Source of the DNA: Rhodococcus sp. W8901
GTDB lineage: Bacteria; Actinomycetota; Actinomycetes; Mycobacteriales; Mycobacteriaceae
Direction of reading: 5' to 3'
NCBI RefSeq assembly: GCF_013348805.1
Contig: NZ_CP054690.1
Span: 4,650,001-4,714,000, forward strand
DNA: 64,000 nt
Positions 47,108 through 57,477 of this stretch are shown here, one piece after another; the first letter of the stretch is position 1; each line of letters begins with the position of its first letter. Under the pieces are notes generated by a model that saw only the letters and a program-made list of their open reading frames with translations, searched no databases and was not told the origin of the DNA. A program made the translations under genes and the position numbers.

Positions 47108-47184
47108 ATGTCGGTGACCGAGCCGGCGTTCACAACGTTGCCGATGAAGCCGGTGATCAGGGCGATGATCTGCTCGAGGTTCAT
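47101..47184 (-). CDS. 27-residue amphipathic peptide (paralogue 2)
   Basis: Starts MNLEQIIALITGF and ends NAGSVTDIS. GAAAGG lies before ATG 47184. Same heptad-like hydrophobic spacing as its paralogue, a shared GSVT near the C-terminus, and net negative charge. The two genes probably arose by tandem duplication. It is first of three on the strand; the upstream 490 bases hold no other gene and should contain the promoter. Confidence 0.65.
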   Translation of the reverse strand: MNLEQIIALITGFIGNVVNAGSVTDIS

Positions 47185-47677
47185 TCTCAGTGCCTTTCGA
47201 GGGAGTTTGTGTCTTGCATTGTGATTGGTGCGTGATCTTGTTCAGATCGGGGTTGGGACTTCGCCGGCGCCGGGGGACCCCGCTACCCCGGACCTTCGAA
47301 CTCCCAAGACAACCCGCCCATTGCGACTCCGTCGGCGGCGCGGCCGTGGTGTGCCGCCCCTCCTGGCGTCTGGCCGGGAAGACGATCGCTTTTATTCGAC
47401 CGTGATCGAAAGATAAACTAGGAGGCATCGTTCTGTACGCGTTTTCGTTACCTCATCTGGTCAGCCGTCCAGGATGTCTGAAAATTCACCCCCCCGGTCA
47501 CCCCCCGGGCGTGCCAGGTCCAGGACGTCCGCCAGCTGCGGTCACGTCGTAATCCGATCAGCTCCGAGCCGCCGTCCGACCCGCCACCGGTCCACCGACA
47601 AGGCCGCTGGCAGGCACTTCGGGAGCGACCGCTCGTCGTCGCGCAGAGCACGTCGCAGTACCGATCACAATGGACCC
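47185..47677. other. Long intergenic region between the peptide cluster and the peptidase gene
   Basis: 493 bases with no convincing gene: open frames here are Arg/Trp/Ser-rich and lack ribosome sites. The centre (about 47390-47450) is AT-richer than the rest and is the likely divergent promoter zone. An AGGAGG at 47420-47425 is not followed by a start codon at a usable distance. Presumably a long leader for the peptide transcript plus the peptidase promoter. Confidence 0.55.
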
Positions 47678-49723
47678 ATGACGCACTCCCCTTCCACGCC
47701 CGAGCCGGCCGACGACCCAAACCTGTGGCTCGAGGACGTCACCGGCGACGACGCACTCTCGTGGGTCCGCGAACACAACGACAAGACCGTCGCCGAATTC
47801 TCCGGCACCACCGAATTCGAGCAACTTGAATCAAACATTCGATCAATTCTCGACACCGATGCGCGCATTCCGTATTCCCGCCGACGCGGCGAGTACCTCT
47901 ACAACTTCTGGCGCGACGCCGAACACGTCCGTGGCCTGTGGCGCCGCACGACGATGGACCGATACCGCAGCGACACAACGGAATGGGAGATCCTCGTCGA
48001 TGTCGACGAACTCGCCGCGCGAGAGGGTGAGAACTGGGTGTGGTCCGGTGCGCAGGTGCTGCGGCCCGAACAGAACCTGGCACTGATCAGTCTGTCCCGC
48101 GGCGGCGCCGACGCCGTCGTCGTCCGCGAATTCGACCTCACCACCCTCGCCTTCGACGACACCGCCGACGGATTCCGGGTGGAGGAGGCCAAGACCGACA
48201 TCGGGTGGATCGACGCCGAGCGCGTCTACGTCGGAACCGACTTCGGTGACAGAACCCTCACCGATTCCGGCTACCCCCGCCTCGCGAAGCGGTGGCACCG
48301 CGGCACCCCCCTGGCCGACGCCGTCACGATCTTCGAGGGTGAGCAGTCCGACGTCGCGATCTCCGCGTGGCACGACAGCACGCCGGGATTCGAGCGCAGC
48401 TTCGTCGAGCGGGCGATCGACTTCTACACGTCGCAGCGCTTCCAGGTGCGCGGCGACGACACCCTCGTCCGCATCGACACCCCCGAGGACGCGCGGATCT
48501 CGGCGTACCGGGAGTGGCTGCTGATCCGTACCCGCTCCGAGTGGACCGTCGGCGATGTCACCTACCCGGCCGGCGCACTACTGGCCGCGAAGTACGACGA
48601 CTATCTCGCCGGCTCGCGTGAGCTCACCACGCTGTTCCTGCCCGACGACCACACGTCGCTCGAGCAGTACGCATGGACGCGGCACCACCTGCTGATGGTG
48701 ACGCTCTCCGACGTCCAGTCGCACGTGTACGTGCTCACCCCGGGCGAGAGCGGTTGGGTGAACACCCCGCTCGAAGGTCTCCCAGAGCTCACGTCCACTG
48801 AGATCATCGACACCGACCCGCGCGAGAGTGACGACTTCTTCCTCAACTCCAGCGGCTATCTCACCCCTGCCACCCTGTTCTCCGGCACCGTCGGCAGCCC
48901 GCTCGAGGCCCTCAAGTCGGCGCCCGCGTTCTTCGATCCCACCGGACTGACTGTCGCGCAGCACTTCGCCGAGTCCGCCGACGGCACCCGCATCCCCTAC
49001 TTCGTGGTGCGCCGCGACGGGACGCCCGCCGGCCCGACACTGCTGTACGGCTACGGCGGCTTCGAGAACTCCATGACACCCGGCTACAGCGGCATCAACG
49101 GCACCGCGTGGCTCCAGCGCGGTGGGACATACGTGGTCGCGAACATCCGAGGCGGCGGCGAGTACGGCCCGCAGTGGCACACCCAGGCGGTGCGCGACGG
49201 CCGGCACAAGGTGCACGAGGACTTCGCCGCGGTGGCCCGCGACCTCGTCGCTCGGGGCATCACCACCGCCGACCGGCTCGGCGCGCAGGGCGGCAGCAAC
49301 GGCGGACTACTGATGGGCATCATGCTCACCAAGTACCCGGAGCTGTTCGGCGCCATCGTCTGTCAGGTGCCGTTGCTGGACATGAAGCGCTACCACCTGC
49401 TGCTCGCGGGCGCGTCGTGGATGGCCGAGTACGGCGACCCCGACAACCCGGACGACTGGGCCTTCATCTCCGAGTACTCGCCGTACCAGAACACCGAGGC
49501 CGACCGGTCGTACCCGCCGATCCTCATCGCCACCTCCACCCGCGACGATCGCGTCCATCCCGGGCACGCCCGCAAGATGACGGCCCGACTCGAGGCGGAG
49601 GGCCACGACGTCCACTACTACGAGAACATCGAGGGCGGACACGGCGGCGCCGCCGACAACGCGCAGGCCGCATTCAAGTCGGCCCTCACGTACACGTTCC
49701 TGTGGGACAGGCTTGCCCGATGA
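47678..49723 (+). CDS. Prolyl oligopeptidase family serine peptidase (S9A)
   Basis: 681 residues. N-terminal propeller (~1-400) and a C-terminal hydrolase with nucleophile motif GAQGGSNGGLLMG, Asp in ATSTRDDRVHPGHA and His in IEGGHGG: the full catalytic triad. DDPNLWLEDVTGDDALSWVREHN is the classical family start. It cleaves short peptides after proline or related residues, probably in the cytoplasm since no signal peptide is seen. Resembles Rv0457c of M. tuberculosis. It starts divergently from the tiny peptide genes. Confidence 0.92.
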   Translation: MTHSPSTPEPADDPNLWLEDVTGDDALSWVREHNDKTVAEFSGTTEFEQLESNIRSILDTDARIPYSRRRGEYLYNFWRDAEHVRGLWRRTTMDRYRSDTTEWEILVDVDELAAREGENWVWSGAQVLRPEQNLALISLSRGGADAVVVREFDLTTLAFDDTADGFRVEEAKTDIGWIDAERVYVGTDFGDRTLTDSGYPRLAKRWHRGTPLADAVTIFEGEQSDVAISAWHDSTPGFERSFVERAIDFYTSQRFQVRGDDTLVRIDTPEDARISAYREWLLIRTRSEWTVGDVTYPAGALLAAKYDDYLAGSRELTTLFLPDDHTSLEQYAWTRHHLLMVTLSDVQSHVYVLTPGESGWVNTPLEGLPELTSTEIIDTDPRESDDFFLNSSGYLTPATLFSGTVGSPLEALKSAPAFFDPTGLTVAQHFAESADGTRIPYFVVRRDGTPAGPTLLYGYGGFENSMTPGYSGINGTAWLQRGGTYVVANIRGGGEYGPQWHTQAVRDGRHKVHEDFAAVARDLVARGITTADRLGAQGGSNGGLLMGIMLTKYPELFGAIVCQVPLLDMKRYHLLLAGASWMAEYGDPDNPDDWAFISEYSPYQNTEADRSYPPILIATSTRDDRVHPGHARKMTARLEAEGHDVHYYENIEGGHGGAADNAQAAFKSALTYTFLWDRLAR

Positions 49724-49790
49724 CCTCCGAACGTTTCCCTTCCTCGGCTACCATGCGCCCGGAATCGAACAACCGGAAGTGAGCTGCCAC

Positions 49791-50843
49791 ATGAGATCCG
49801 ACGCGATCACACGCCCGTCGCTGCGGCAACTGGGAGCAGGGGCCCTCGTCACCGCCACGGTCGTGGGCGCACTGCTGGGCGTCGCGCCGACCGCGACGGC
49901 CGGAGGCATTCCGAATCCGGCTGCGGCGCAGACGGATCCAGCGTCCGCCGATCGGTCCGACGGCGCCTACATCACCCGCATCGAGAACATCACCGATCGC
50001 TGGGTGCGGGTGTTCGTGTACTCCCCGGCGATGCAGTCCGAGCAGGAGGTGCAGGTGCTGTTGCCCCGCGATACCTCCGCGTCCCGGCCCACCCTGTACA
50101 TGCTCGACGGACGGTCCGCCGCACCCGGAACGAGCAACTGGACCACACAGGGCAACGCGGTCGAGTTCTTCGAGGACAAGCCGGTGAACGTCGTCCTGAC
50201 CACCGGCGGCCGCGCCAGCTACTTCACCGACTGGGACCAGCCCGACCCCGCCCTCGGCAACTACAAGTGGGAGACGTTCCTGACCGAGGAACTTCCCCCA
50301 CTGATCGACGATCGGTTCGACGGCAACGGCATCCAGTCCATCGCCGGACTGTCGATGGGTGCGCAGTCCGCGATGATGCTCGCGATGCGGTCGCCCGGCC
50401 TGTACCGCGGAGTGGCCGCCTACAGCGGTTGCTACGAGACCACCGGTGATCTCGGCCAGACCCAGATGAGGCTCGTCGTCTCCAGCTACGGCGGCGACAT
50501 CACGAACATGTGGGGCCCGTTCACCGATCCGAAGTGGGCCGAGCACGACGTCGTCATCAATGCCGAGAAGCTGCGTGGCACCACGATGTACGTCTCGACG
50601 GCCACCGGGCTGCCCGGCCCCAACGAGAACCTGGGCAACCCCGACCTGATCCCGCTCGTCACACAGGGCGGACCGATCGAGGCGGTCACCAACTTCTGTA
50701 CCCACCAACTCGACGACCGGCTGCGTTCCCTCGGGATCCCGGCCACCTTCGTCTACAACCCGGTGGGAGTCCACACCTGGGCGTACTGGCGCGACGAACT
50801 ACCCAAGTCGTGGCCGACGCTCGCAGCCTCGCTCGGGGTCTGA
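49791..50843 (+). CDS. Secreted mycoloyltransferase (antigen 85 family)
   Basis: 350 residues. Signal peptide (ALVTATVVGALLGVAPTATA), then the esterase-D/antigen 85 fold: MLDGRSA, nucleophile Ser188 in AGLSMGAQSAMMLA, Glu in the central region and His in GVHTWAYW. Such enzymes move mycolic acid from trehalose monomycolate to arabinogalactan, a second trehalose monomycolate or, in corynebacteria (MytC), serine residues of small pore proteins. GGAAGTGAG precedes ATG 49791. It converges on a 47-residue Ser-rich peptide gene. Confidence 0.92.
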   Translation: MRSDAITRPSLRQLGAGALVTATVVGALLGVAPTATAGGIPNPAAAQTDPASADRSDGAYITRIENITDRWVRVFVYSPAMQSEQEVQVLLPRDTSASRPTLYMLDGRSAAPGTSNWTTQGNAVEFFEDKPVNVVLTTGGRASYFTDWDQPDPALGNYKWETFLTEELPPLIDDRFDGNGIQSIAGLSMGAQSAMMLAMRSPGLYRGVAAYSGCYETTGDLGQTQMRLVVSSYGGDITNMWGPFTDPKWAEHDVVINAEKLRGTTMYVSTATGLPGPNENLGNPDLIPLVTQGGPIEAVTNFCTHQLDDRLRSLGIPATFVYNPVGVHTWAYWRDELPKSWPTLAASLGV

Positions 50844-50867
50844 GCCGCCGCGACACTCCGAACACGA

Positions 50868-50907
50868 AGAAGGCGGCGACGGTGCGTATGCACCGTCGCC
50901 GCCTTCT
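50868..50907. terminator. Bidirectional terminator, 18-bp stem
   Basis: AAGAAGGCGG-type arm: positions 50868-50885 pair perfectly with 50890-50907 around the loop GTAT. It sits between the converging mycoloyltransferase and small-peptide genes; the plus-strand arm ends in CTTCT. Confidence 0.9.
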
Positions 50908-50926
50908 CGACGTTCGAGAGCGAAAC

Positions 50927-51070
50927 TCAGGCGCTGAGCGAGCTGAGCGAGGCGGTGTCGAGCGAGCCGGAGGCGCCGGTGCCAGAGGAGCTGGCCGTGC
51001 CGAGCGAGTTCAGAGCCTTCACGATCGAGGTGACGGCATTGAGGACGGTGAGGATCTCAGTCGAGCCCAT
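50927..51070 (-). CDS. 47-residue Ser/Ala/Leu-rich peptide without signal sequence
   Basis: Starts MGSTEILTVLNAVTSIVKAL and ends SLDTASLSSLSA. CAGGGAG ribosome site before ATG 51070. The N-terminal half forms an amphipathic helix (I5, L6, V8/L9, V12, I15/V16, L19, L22); the C-terminal half is a Ser/Gly/Thr-rich tail with about a dozen serines. It resembles the peptides at 46.8-47.2 kb in size, lack of signal and composition. Serines offer sites for O-mycoloylation, which the neighbouring enzyme could in principle provide. Confidence 0.65.
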   Translation of the reverse strand: MGSTEILTVLNAVTSIVKALNSLGTASSSGTGASGSLDTASLSSLSA

Positions 51071-51127
51071 GGAAAACTCCCTGCGGTTCTTGTGGTGTGG
51101 CGCCCCCGGAGCGAAAGCGCTGCGGTC

Positions 51128-51133
51128 AATATA
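51128..51133 (-). promoter_or_regulatory. Candidate -10 element for the 47-residue peptide gene
   Basis: TATATT on the minus strand 58 bases before the start codon, inside an AT-rich pocket; the -35 region is weak. Confidence 0.3.
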
Positions 51134-51161
51134 ACGGTCGGGACACGGCAACAGCACCACA

Positions 51162-51189
51162 TTGACACATACCCGGGATGAAATATGAG
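51162..51189 (+). promoter_or_regulatory. Sigma-70-type promoter reading antisense
   Basis: TTGACA, 16 bases, TATGAG on the plus strand. It points into the 3' end of the minus-strand hydrolase gene rather than at a plus-strand start, so any product would be antisense or a short RNA. Confidence 0.35.
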
Positions 51190-51196
51190 GGTGAAA

Positions 51197-52033
51197 TCAA
51201 GAGTGATCCCGAATCCACCGCGCGATCCGCTCGGAAGTGCTGTCCGGCGTCCGAATCCACCCGTTATGTCCCAGTTCTTCCGGCTGGTGCCAGGTCGTGA
51301 CGTCGGAGCCGGACAGTTTGTCCAACAGGTTCTTCGAGGAACTGCGCGGCGCCAGTTCGTCACCCTCGATCGAAATGGACAGCACCGGCAGCTTCAATCG
51401 TCCGATACGTTCCTCGTAGTCGATATCCGACCCTGACGGTTCGATTCGTCCGGTGCGCGCGAAGCGTGACCAGTCCGAGATCAGCACCCGCGACTGCCGC
51501 CCGAACCCCCCGACGTCCAAGCGGTCGCCGGGCCAGAACCCGGCCACGCTCGCGGTGAGGGACATGGCCGTCGACCCCAGCAGCACACCCGGCGACCGGG
51601 TTCCGGGAAATCCCCGATAGTAGGGCGAACCGGACGCCACGAGGATCAGCCCGCCGAGGCGTCCCCGTATCCGCGCCGCATACATCACCCCGAGCTGCCC
51701 GCCCATGCTGTGGCCCAACAGGAACGGCGTGCTCTCGTCGAACCGCTCGCGCACCACCTCGAACATCGCCGGCAGATCGACCGCCACCAATTCCTGGTAA
51801 CCGAACGTGCTCGACGCGCTCGGCCGCGGCCGACTGTCGCCCTGGCCCCGCAGCTCGCACGTCGCGGCGCAGAAGCCCTGCTCCACCAGAGAATTCGCAA
51901 ACCGGTCGTAGAACGCGCCGGGAATGCCGAGACCCGGCACGATCACCACCACCGGCGCACCCTCCGGTCCGGGAAACAGCCGCACCGGCGTCGTCGTCCC
52001 GTCGGGCATCTGGATCGGCACGGTCTCCGCCAC
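51197..52033 (-). CDS. Alpha/beta hydrolase (lysophospholipase-like)
   Basis: 278 residues. VVVIVPGLGIPGAFYDRFANSLVEQGF, ELRGQGDS, nucleophile motif LLGHSMGGQLG and a late His in EELGHNGWI. Typical of serine-aquatic monoacylglycerol lipase/DUF-type hydrolases. GTG 52033 begins the conserved part (VAETVPIQMPDG); upstream in-frame starts would add an Arg/Pro-rich leader and overlap the divergent gene. Substrate unknown. Confidence 0.82.
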   Translation of the reverse strand: MAETVPIQMPDGTTTPVRLFPGPEGAPVVVIVPGLGIPGAFYDRFANSLVEQGFCAATCELRGQGDSRPRPSASSTFGYQELVAVDLPAMFEVVRERFDESTPFLLGHSMGGQLGVMYAARIRGRLGGLILVASGSPYYRGFPGTRSPGVLLGSTAMSLTASVAGFWPGDRLDVGGFGRQSRVLISDWSRFARTGRIEPSGSDIDYEERIGRLKLPVLSISIEGDELAPRSSSKNLLDKLSGSDVTTWHQPEELGHNGWIRTPDSTSERIARWIRDHS

Positions 52034-52129
52034 GAGTCCGAGCCTATGCCCCCTCGGCCCGCGGGGCCCGGCAAACGGATCTCCCGCGGGTCCGGCCCGC
52101 GAACGACTGCGCGCTGGCATCCTGACGAG

Positions 52130-53080
52130 ATGACCGGGTTTCGGTTTTCGCACAACGTCTTCGGCATCGCTTCACGGGACGAGTTCGTGGCCACGTGCCG
52201 GCGCGCCGAGCACAACGGCTACGACGCCATCTTCGCCGCGGACCATCTGGGGGCGCCGTCACCGTTCCCGCTCCTGGTCGCCGCCGCTGCCGCCACCGAC
52301 CGGCTCCGGGTGGGCACCCTCGTGCTCAATGTCGGCTTCTGGAATCCCACGTTGCTCGCACGCGAGATCGCGACCACCGACATCCTCACCGGTGGCCGGC
52401 TCGAGGTGGGGCTCGGGGCCGGGCACATGAAGTGGGAGTTCGACGAGGCCGGCATCGCGTGGGAGCCGTTCGGAGTCCGCACCGAACGGCTGGCCGGCAC
52501 GGTCGAGGAACTGCGTCGCCGGTTCCGGTCCGACGGCTTCGAGCAGCAGGCCGCGATGCGGGCGAACTTCGGCATGCCCGTGCTGCGGCCCGTGCAGCGC
52601 CGCGGATTCGACGGCTCCGGGCCACCGCTGATCGTCGGAGGTACCGGCGATCGTGTCCTGCGTCTGGCGGCGCAGCAGGCCGACGTCGTCGGGGTCGCCG
52701 GGGCCTTCCAGATCGCCGGGCAACCACCCGGCACGTTCCGGATCGCGACCGCCGCCGAGACCGACGAGCGCGTCCGCTACGCGCGTGGATGCGCCGGCGA
52801 CCGGGCTGCCCGGATCGAATGGCAGATCCTGGTGCAGGTGGTGATCGAGACCGACGACCGGGCCTCGGCCGCAGCCGAACTCGCCCGGAGGTTCGGGGAC
52901 GTCATGGCGGTGGAGGACATCCTCGAGACGCCCTTCGTCCTGCTGGGGACCGTCGACGAGATGGCCCGGCAGGTCGCGGCGAACCGCGACCGCTACGGCT
53001 TCAACCACTTCACCGTCCACGAACCCCACGCCGACACGTTCGCACCGGTCATCGCCGCGATCCGGGCCCACCGGGGGTGA
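52130..53080 (+). CDS. LLM-class F420-dependent oxidoreductase
   Basis: 316 residues. Luciferase-like barrel: FRFSHNVFG, YDAIFAADHLGAPSP, LRVGTLVLNVGFWNPTLLAREIATTDILTGGRLEVGLGAGH, PPLIVGG and FTVHEPHADTF. The TIGR03621-type pattern (GAGHMKWEFDEAGI) is common in mycobacteria and rhodococci that make coenzyme F420. ATG 52130. Reaction unknown; such proteins reduce or oxidise small molecules with F420. Confidence 0.9.
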   Translation: MTGFRFSHNVFGIASRDEFVATCRRAEHNGYDAIFAADHLGAPSPFPLLVAAAAATDRLRVGTLVLNVGFWNPTLLAREIATTDILTGGRLEVGLGAGHMKWEFDEAGIAWEPFGVRTERLAGTVEELRRRFRSDGFEQQAAMRANFGMPVLRPVQRRGFDGSGPPLIVGGTGDRVLRLAAQQADVVGVAGAFQIAGQPPGTFRIATAAETDERVRYARGCAGDRAARIEWQILVQVVIETDDRASAAAELARRFGDVMAVEDILETPFVLLGTVDEMARQVAANRDRYGFNHFTVHEPHADTFAPVIAAIRAHRG

Positions 53081-53159
53081 CCCCGAGAGCAAAGATCAGG
53101 GTGCAGATCCGGGGGAATCCCGATGGTTTCCGGCGCCTGCGCGAACCAGACTCGATGTC

Positions 53160-53360
53160 ATGACCTACAGCGACTCGCCCCGACAGTTCGTCCGTTCCAG
53201 CAGCCAGCGCATGCTCTCCGGCGTGTGCGGCGGCGTTGCCGAGTACTTCGGCATCGACGTCAACCTCGTTCGCGTTGCCGCCGTCGTCGGCGCGTTCATC
53301 TCGTTCGGCACCGTCGCCCTGATCTACCTCGCGGCGTGGATGCTCATGCCGGGCGAGTGA
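53160..53360 (+). CDS. PspC-domain membrane protein
   Basis: 66 residues: QFVRSSSQRMLSGVCGGVAEYFGIDVNLVRVAAVVGAF then a second hydrophobic helix ending AAWMLMPGE. This is the complete PspC domain (phage-shock protein C, membrane stress sensing). ATG 53160. The terminator 14 bases beyond its stop isolates it from groEL. Confidence 0.9.
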   Translation: MTYSDSPRQFVRSSSQRMLSGVCGGVAEYFGIDVNLVRVAAVVGAFISFGTVALIYLAAWMLMPGE

Positions 53361-53373
53361 TCGAGAAATGCGA

Positions 53374-53408
53374 GAAGCCCGGGACACCGTGAAGGTGTCC
53401 CGGGCTTC
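53374..53408. terminator. Bidirectional terminator between pspC-like gene and groEL
   Basis: GAAGCCCGGGACACC pairs with its exact complement (15 bp, 5-base loop) and is followed by TTCGTCTT on the plus strand. It also lies 38 bases beyond the groEL stop on the other strand. Confidence 0.9.
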
Positions 53409-53445
53409 TTCGTCTTACCTGAGCTCAGGCTTTCCGATCGTCAGA

Positions 53446-55234
<1,789 letters not shown>

Positions 55235-55243
55235 AGTGCATTC

Positions 55244-55269
55244 TTAGCACTCGAGGGGGGTGAGTGCAA
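55244..55269. promoter_or_regulatory. CIRCE element 2 (HrcA operator)
   Basis: TTAGCACTC matches the CIRCE left arm exactly; after 9 bases comes GAGTGCAA, one mismatch from the right arm. It is 9 bases from element 1, so the groEL promoter has tandem HrcA sites. Confidence 0.85.
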
Positions 55270-55329
55270 CGTCGCGGGGAGGTCTCCGCCGACGGCGAAC
55301 ACCACCCGCCCGTCACCCCTGCGTCGCGT

Positions 55330-55851
55330 CTACCCCAGGCAGGTCTGGCCGGTCTTCAGATTCCACGCGAACGACAGCGGTCCGACGCAGTTGACGCCGC
55401 CCTGTTCGGCCGTCGCGCCCGAGCCCCAACCGGCGACCGCGAAGGTCGCGTAGCCGTCGTCGGCCCACGAGTGCGCGATGCCGCCGCCGATCGCCAGCGC
55501 AAGCGACTGACCGTTGCCGCGCGAGGCGCTGAGCGCGGTGCCGAAACCGGTCGCGAGGCTGTTCGACGAACCGAGGTCCTGCGCGACGGAGACCGCCGTG
55601 CCGCTGTCCATCGCGGCGGAGCGGGCCACGCCCTGCTCGAACGCCTGGGCGCCACAGCTCGCGTAGTCCGAGACCTGGATGTCGTTGGGCGTGCCCGGCG
55701 ACAGGCATGCCACCGGCGCCGCCGCAGCCGTACCCGCGCCGATCATCGAAACACCCGCTGCCACACCGATTCCCGCTGCAGCGATCACCGCAGACCGGGT
55801 CATCCGGCGACCGAGATCGGAAATTGCACGCAGGCGGGAAACGGTCGACAT
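55330..55851 (-). CDS. Secreted protein of unknown function
   Basis: 173 residues. Signal peptide ending GTAAAAPVAC; mature part of ~125 residues with four cysteines (CLSPG, YASCGAQ, VNCVG, TCLG), Gly/Ala/Ser-rich repeats of small residues and a W-rich end. The cysteines suggest two disulfides. GGAG precedes ATG 55851. Similar small secreted proteins occur in Nocardia and Rhodococcus; no function is known to me. Confidence 0.75.
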   Translation of the reverse strand: MSTVSRLRAISDLGRRMTRSAVIAAAGIGVAAGVSMIGAGTAAAAPVACLSPGTPNDIQVSDYASCGAQAFEQGVARSAAMDSGTAVSVAQDLGSSNSLATGFGTALSASRGNGQSLALAIGGGIAHSWADDGYATFAVAGWGSGATAEQGGVNCVGPLSFAWNLKTGQTCLG

Positions 55852-55983
55852 CGAGACTCCTTCACGAACGGAAAAGGGAGCGCCGGGCAGGCTCCGGGAG
55901 TGCCGCCGGGCGTGCCCGAGACAGTACCCGTTCACGTCCCGGATGCCAGGGATTTCGATAGCGAACCGAAGTAGGTCGGCGCG

Positions 55984-56763
55984 TCACCCGAATTCGGTCA
56001 GCAGCGCCGGCAGATCGGCCACCGAATCGATCACATGGTCGGGCCGATCGACCGCCAGATCGAGGACCGGCTGCCGAAACTTCCCCGTCCGCACCAACAC
56101 CCCCGCCATGCCCACCCGCTGCGCCGGCAGCACGTCGCCGCGGAAGTCGTCACCGACCATCACCGTCGCCGCCGGATCCGCACCCATCAGTTCCGCCGCG
56201 GTGAGGAAGCCCGTGAGCGACGGCTTGCCGACCGCCACGATCCGCGAGCCCGACGCCTCCTCCAGCCCCGGCAGATACGCGCCCGTGTCCAGCCGCAGGC
56301 CGTCGGACTCCGACCACATCAGCGCGCGATGCATCGCCACGACCGGCACGCCCGCGACCATGAAGTCCAGCACCCGACTGAGGGCCTCGTGCGTGAATTC
56401 GGCTCCGGCCCCGCCGAGGACGATCACCTCGGGATCGACGTCGTCGAACTCGACGCCTTCCATGTCGGCACGGATGTCGCCGTGATTGAGCAGCATCACG
56501 CGGGCACCCGGATAGGTCGACCGCAGGTACTCCGTCGTGAGCCGGACCGCGGTCACGATCTCGTCGGGCCGCACGTCGAACCCCGCGGTCGCGAGCTCGG
56601 ATGCGATCTCGTCGCACGTCCTCGATGTGGTGTTCGTGAGGAAGGCACGAACACCTCCGCGGCGACGCAGCTCGTCGAGCGCCTCGACGGCACCGGGCAC
56701 CGGTTGCCACGAGGTGACGAGCACACCGTCGATGTCGAACAGAACGCCCTCGACACGGCTCAT
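55984..56763 (-). CDS. HAD-IIA family phosphatase (NagD-like)
   Basis: 259 residues. HAD motif I LFDIDGVLVTSW, motif II FLTNTTSRT, motif III Lys in VGKPSLTGF and motif IV MVGDDFRGDVLPAQRVGM. NagD-like enzymes dephosphorylate nucleotides, phosphoglycolate or pyridoxal phosphate. ATG 56763 is chosen because homologues begin near MSRVEGVLFDIDG. Confidence 0.88.
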   Translation of the reverse strand: MSRVEGVLFDIDGVLVTSWQPVPGAVEALDELRRRGGVRAFLTNTTSRTCDEIASELATAGFDVRPDEIVTAVRLTTEYLRSTYPGARVMLLNHGDIRADMEGVEFDDVDPEVIVLGGAGAEFTHEALSRVLDFMVAGVPVVAMHRALMWSESDGLRLDTGAYLPGLEEASGSRIVAVGKPSLTGFLTAAELMGADPAATVMVGDDFRGDVLPAQRVGMAGVLVRTGKFRQPVLDLAVDRPDHVIDSVADLPALLTEFG

Positions 56764-56918
56764 GGATTCGAGGGTATCGGCCGAGCGCCGGGCCGCGCCG
56801 GGGATGCGAAATCCAGGCCCGTGAGTGACCTGCCGCACACACCGCCGGTGTCAGGGCCTAGGATCCACGGGTACGCGTGACCTCCTGTACCACCTAATTC
56901 GAACTGGAGAGCCGGACC

Positions 56919-57386
56919 GTGACGAACACCCTCGAAGCAACCATCGAGATCGCCGCCACCCCGCAGGACGTGTGGACGATCGTCTCCGACCTGAAGCGCA
57001 TGGGCGAGTGGAGCCCGCAGTGCCGCAAGATGCGCGTCTCCGGCGAGGTCCGCGAGGGCACCAAGACGTTCAACCTCAACCGCAAGGGCTTCCTGGTGTG
57101 GCCCACCACCGCCAAGGTCATCCGGTTCGAGCCCAACAAGGCCATCGCGTTCCGGATCGCCGAGAACCGCACCATCTGGTCGTACACCCTCGAGGCCACC
57201 GAGACCGGCACCCGCGTCGTCGAGCGCCGCGAAGCCCCCACCGGCACGAGCCAGCTGTCGCAGTTCCTGATCAAGACCGTCCTCGGCGGCGCGGAGGCCT
57301 TCGAGGCCGACATGATCGTCGGCATGAACACCACGCTCGCGCGCATCAAGAGCGAGGCCGAGGCAATCGCCGTCGGGCCCCGCTAG
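56919..57386 (+). CDS. SRPBCC (polyketide cyclase/START-like) protein
   Basis: 155 residues. Starts TLEATIEIAATPQDVWTIVSDLKRMGEWSP, the classical SRPBCC opening, followed by alternating strands and a long C-terminal helix. These proteins bind hydrophobic ligands in a deep cavity. GTG 56919 with GGAGAG upstream. It stands alone before the phospholipid genes. Confidence 0.85.
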   Translation: MTNTLEATIEIAATPQDVWTIVSDLKRMGEWSPQCRKMRVSGEVREGTKTFNLNRKGFLVWPTTAKVIRFEPNKAIAFRIAENRTIWSYTLEATETGTRVVERREAPTGTSQLSQFLIKTVLGGAEAFEADMIVGMNTTLARIKSEAEAIAVGPR

Positions 57387-57436
57387 CACATCGCGACCCA
57401 CCGGTTCGCGGCACTCACGTAGCCTGTACCAGCACG

Positions 57437-57452
57437 TGCGGCGAACGCCGCA
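57437..57452. promoter_or_regulatory. Palindrome in the psd promoter region
   Basis: TGCGGCG and its complement around AA, 25 bases before the psd start; possible operator. Confidence 0.35.
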
Positions 57453-57477
57453 TCACCCGAACAGGTAAGAGGAGCTC

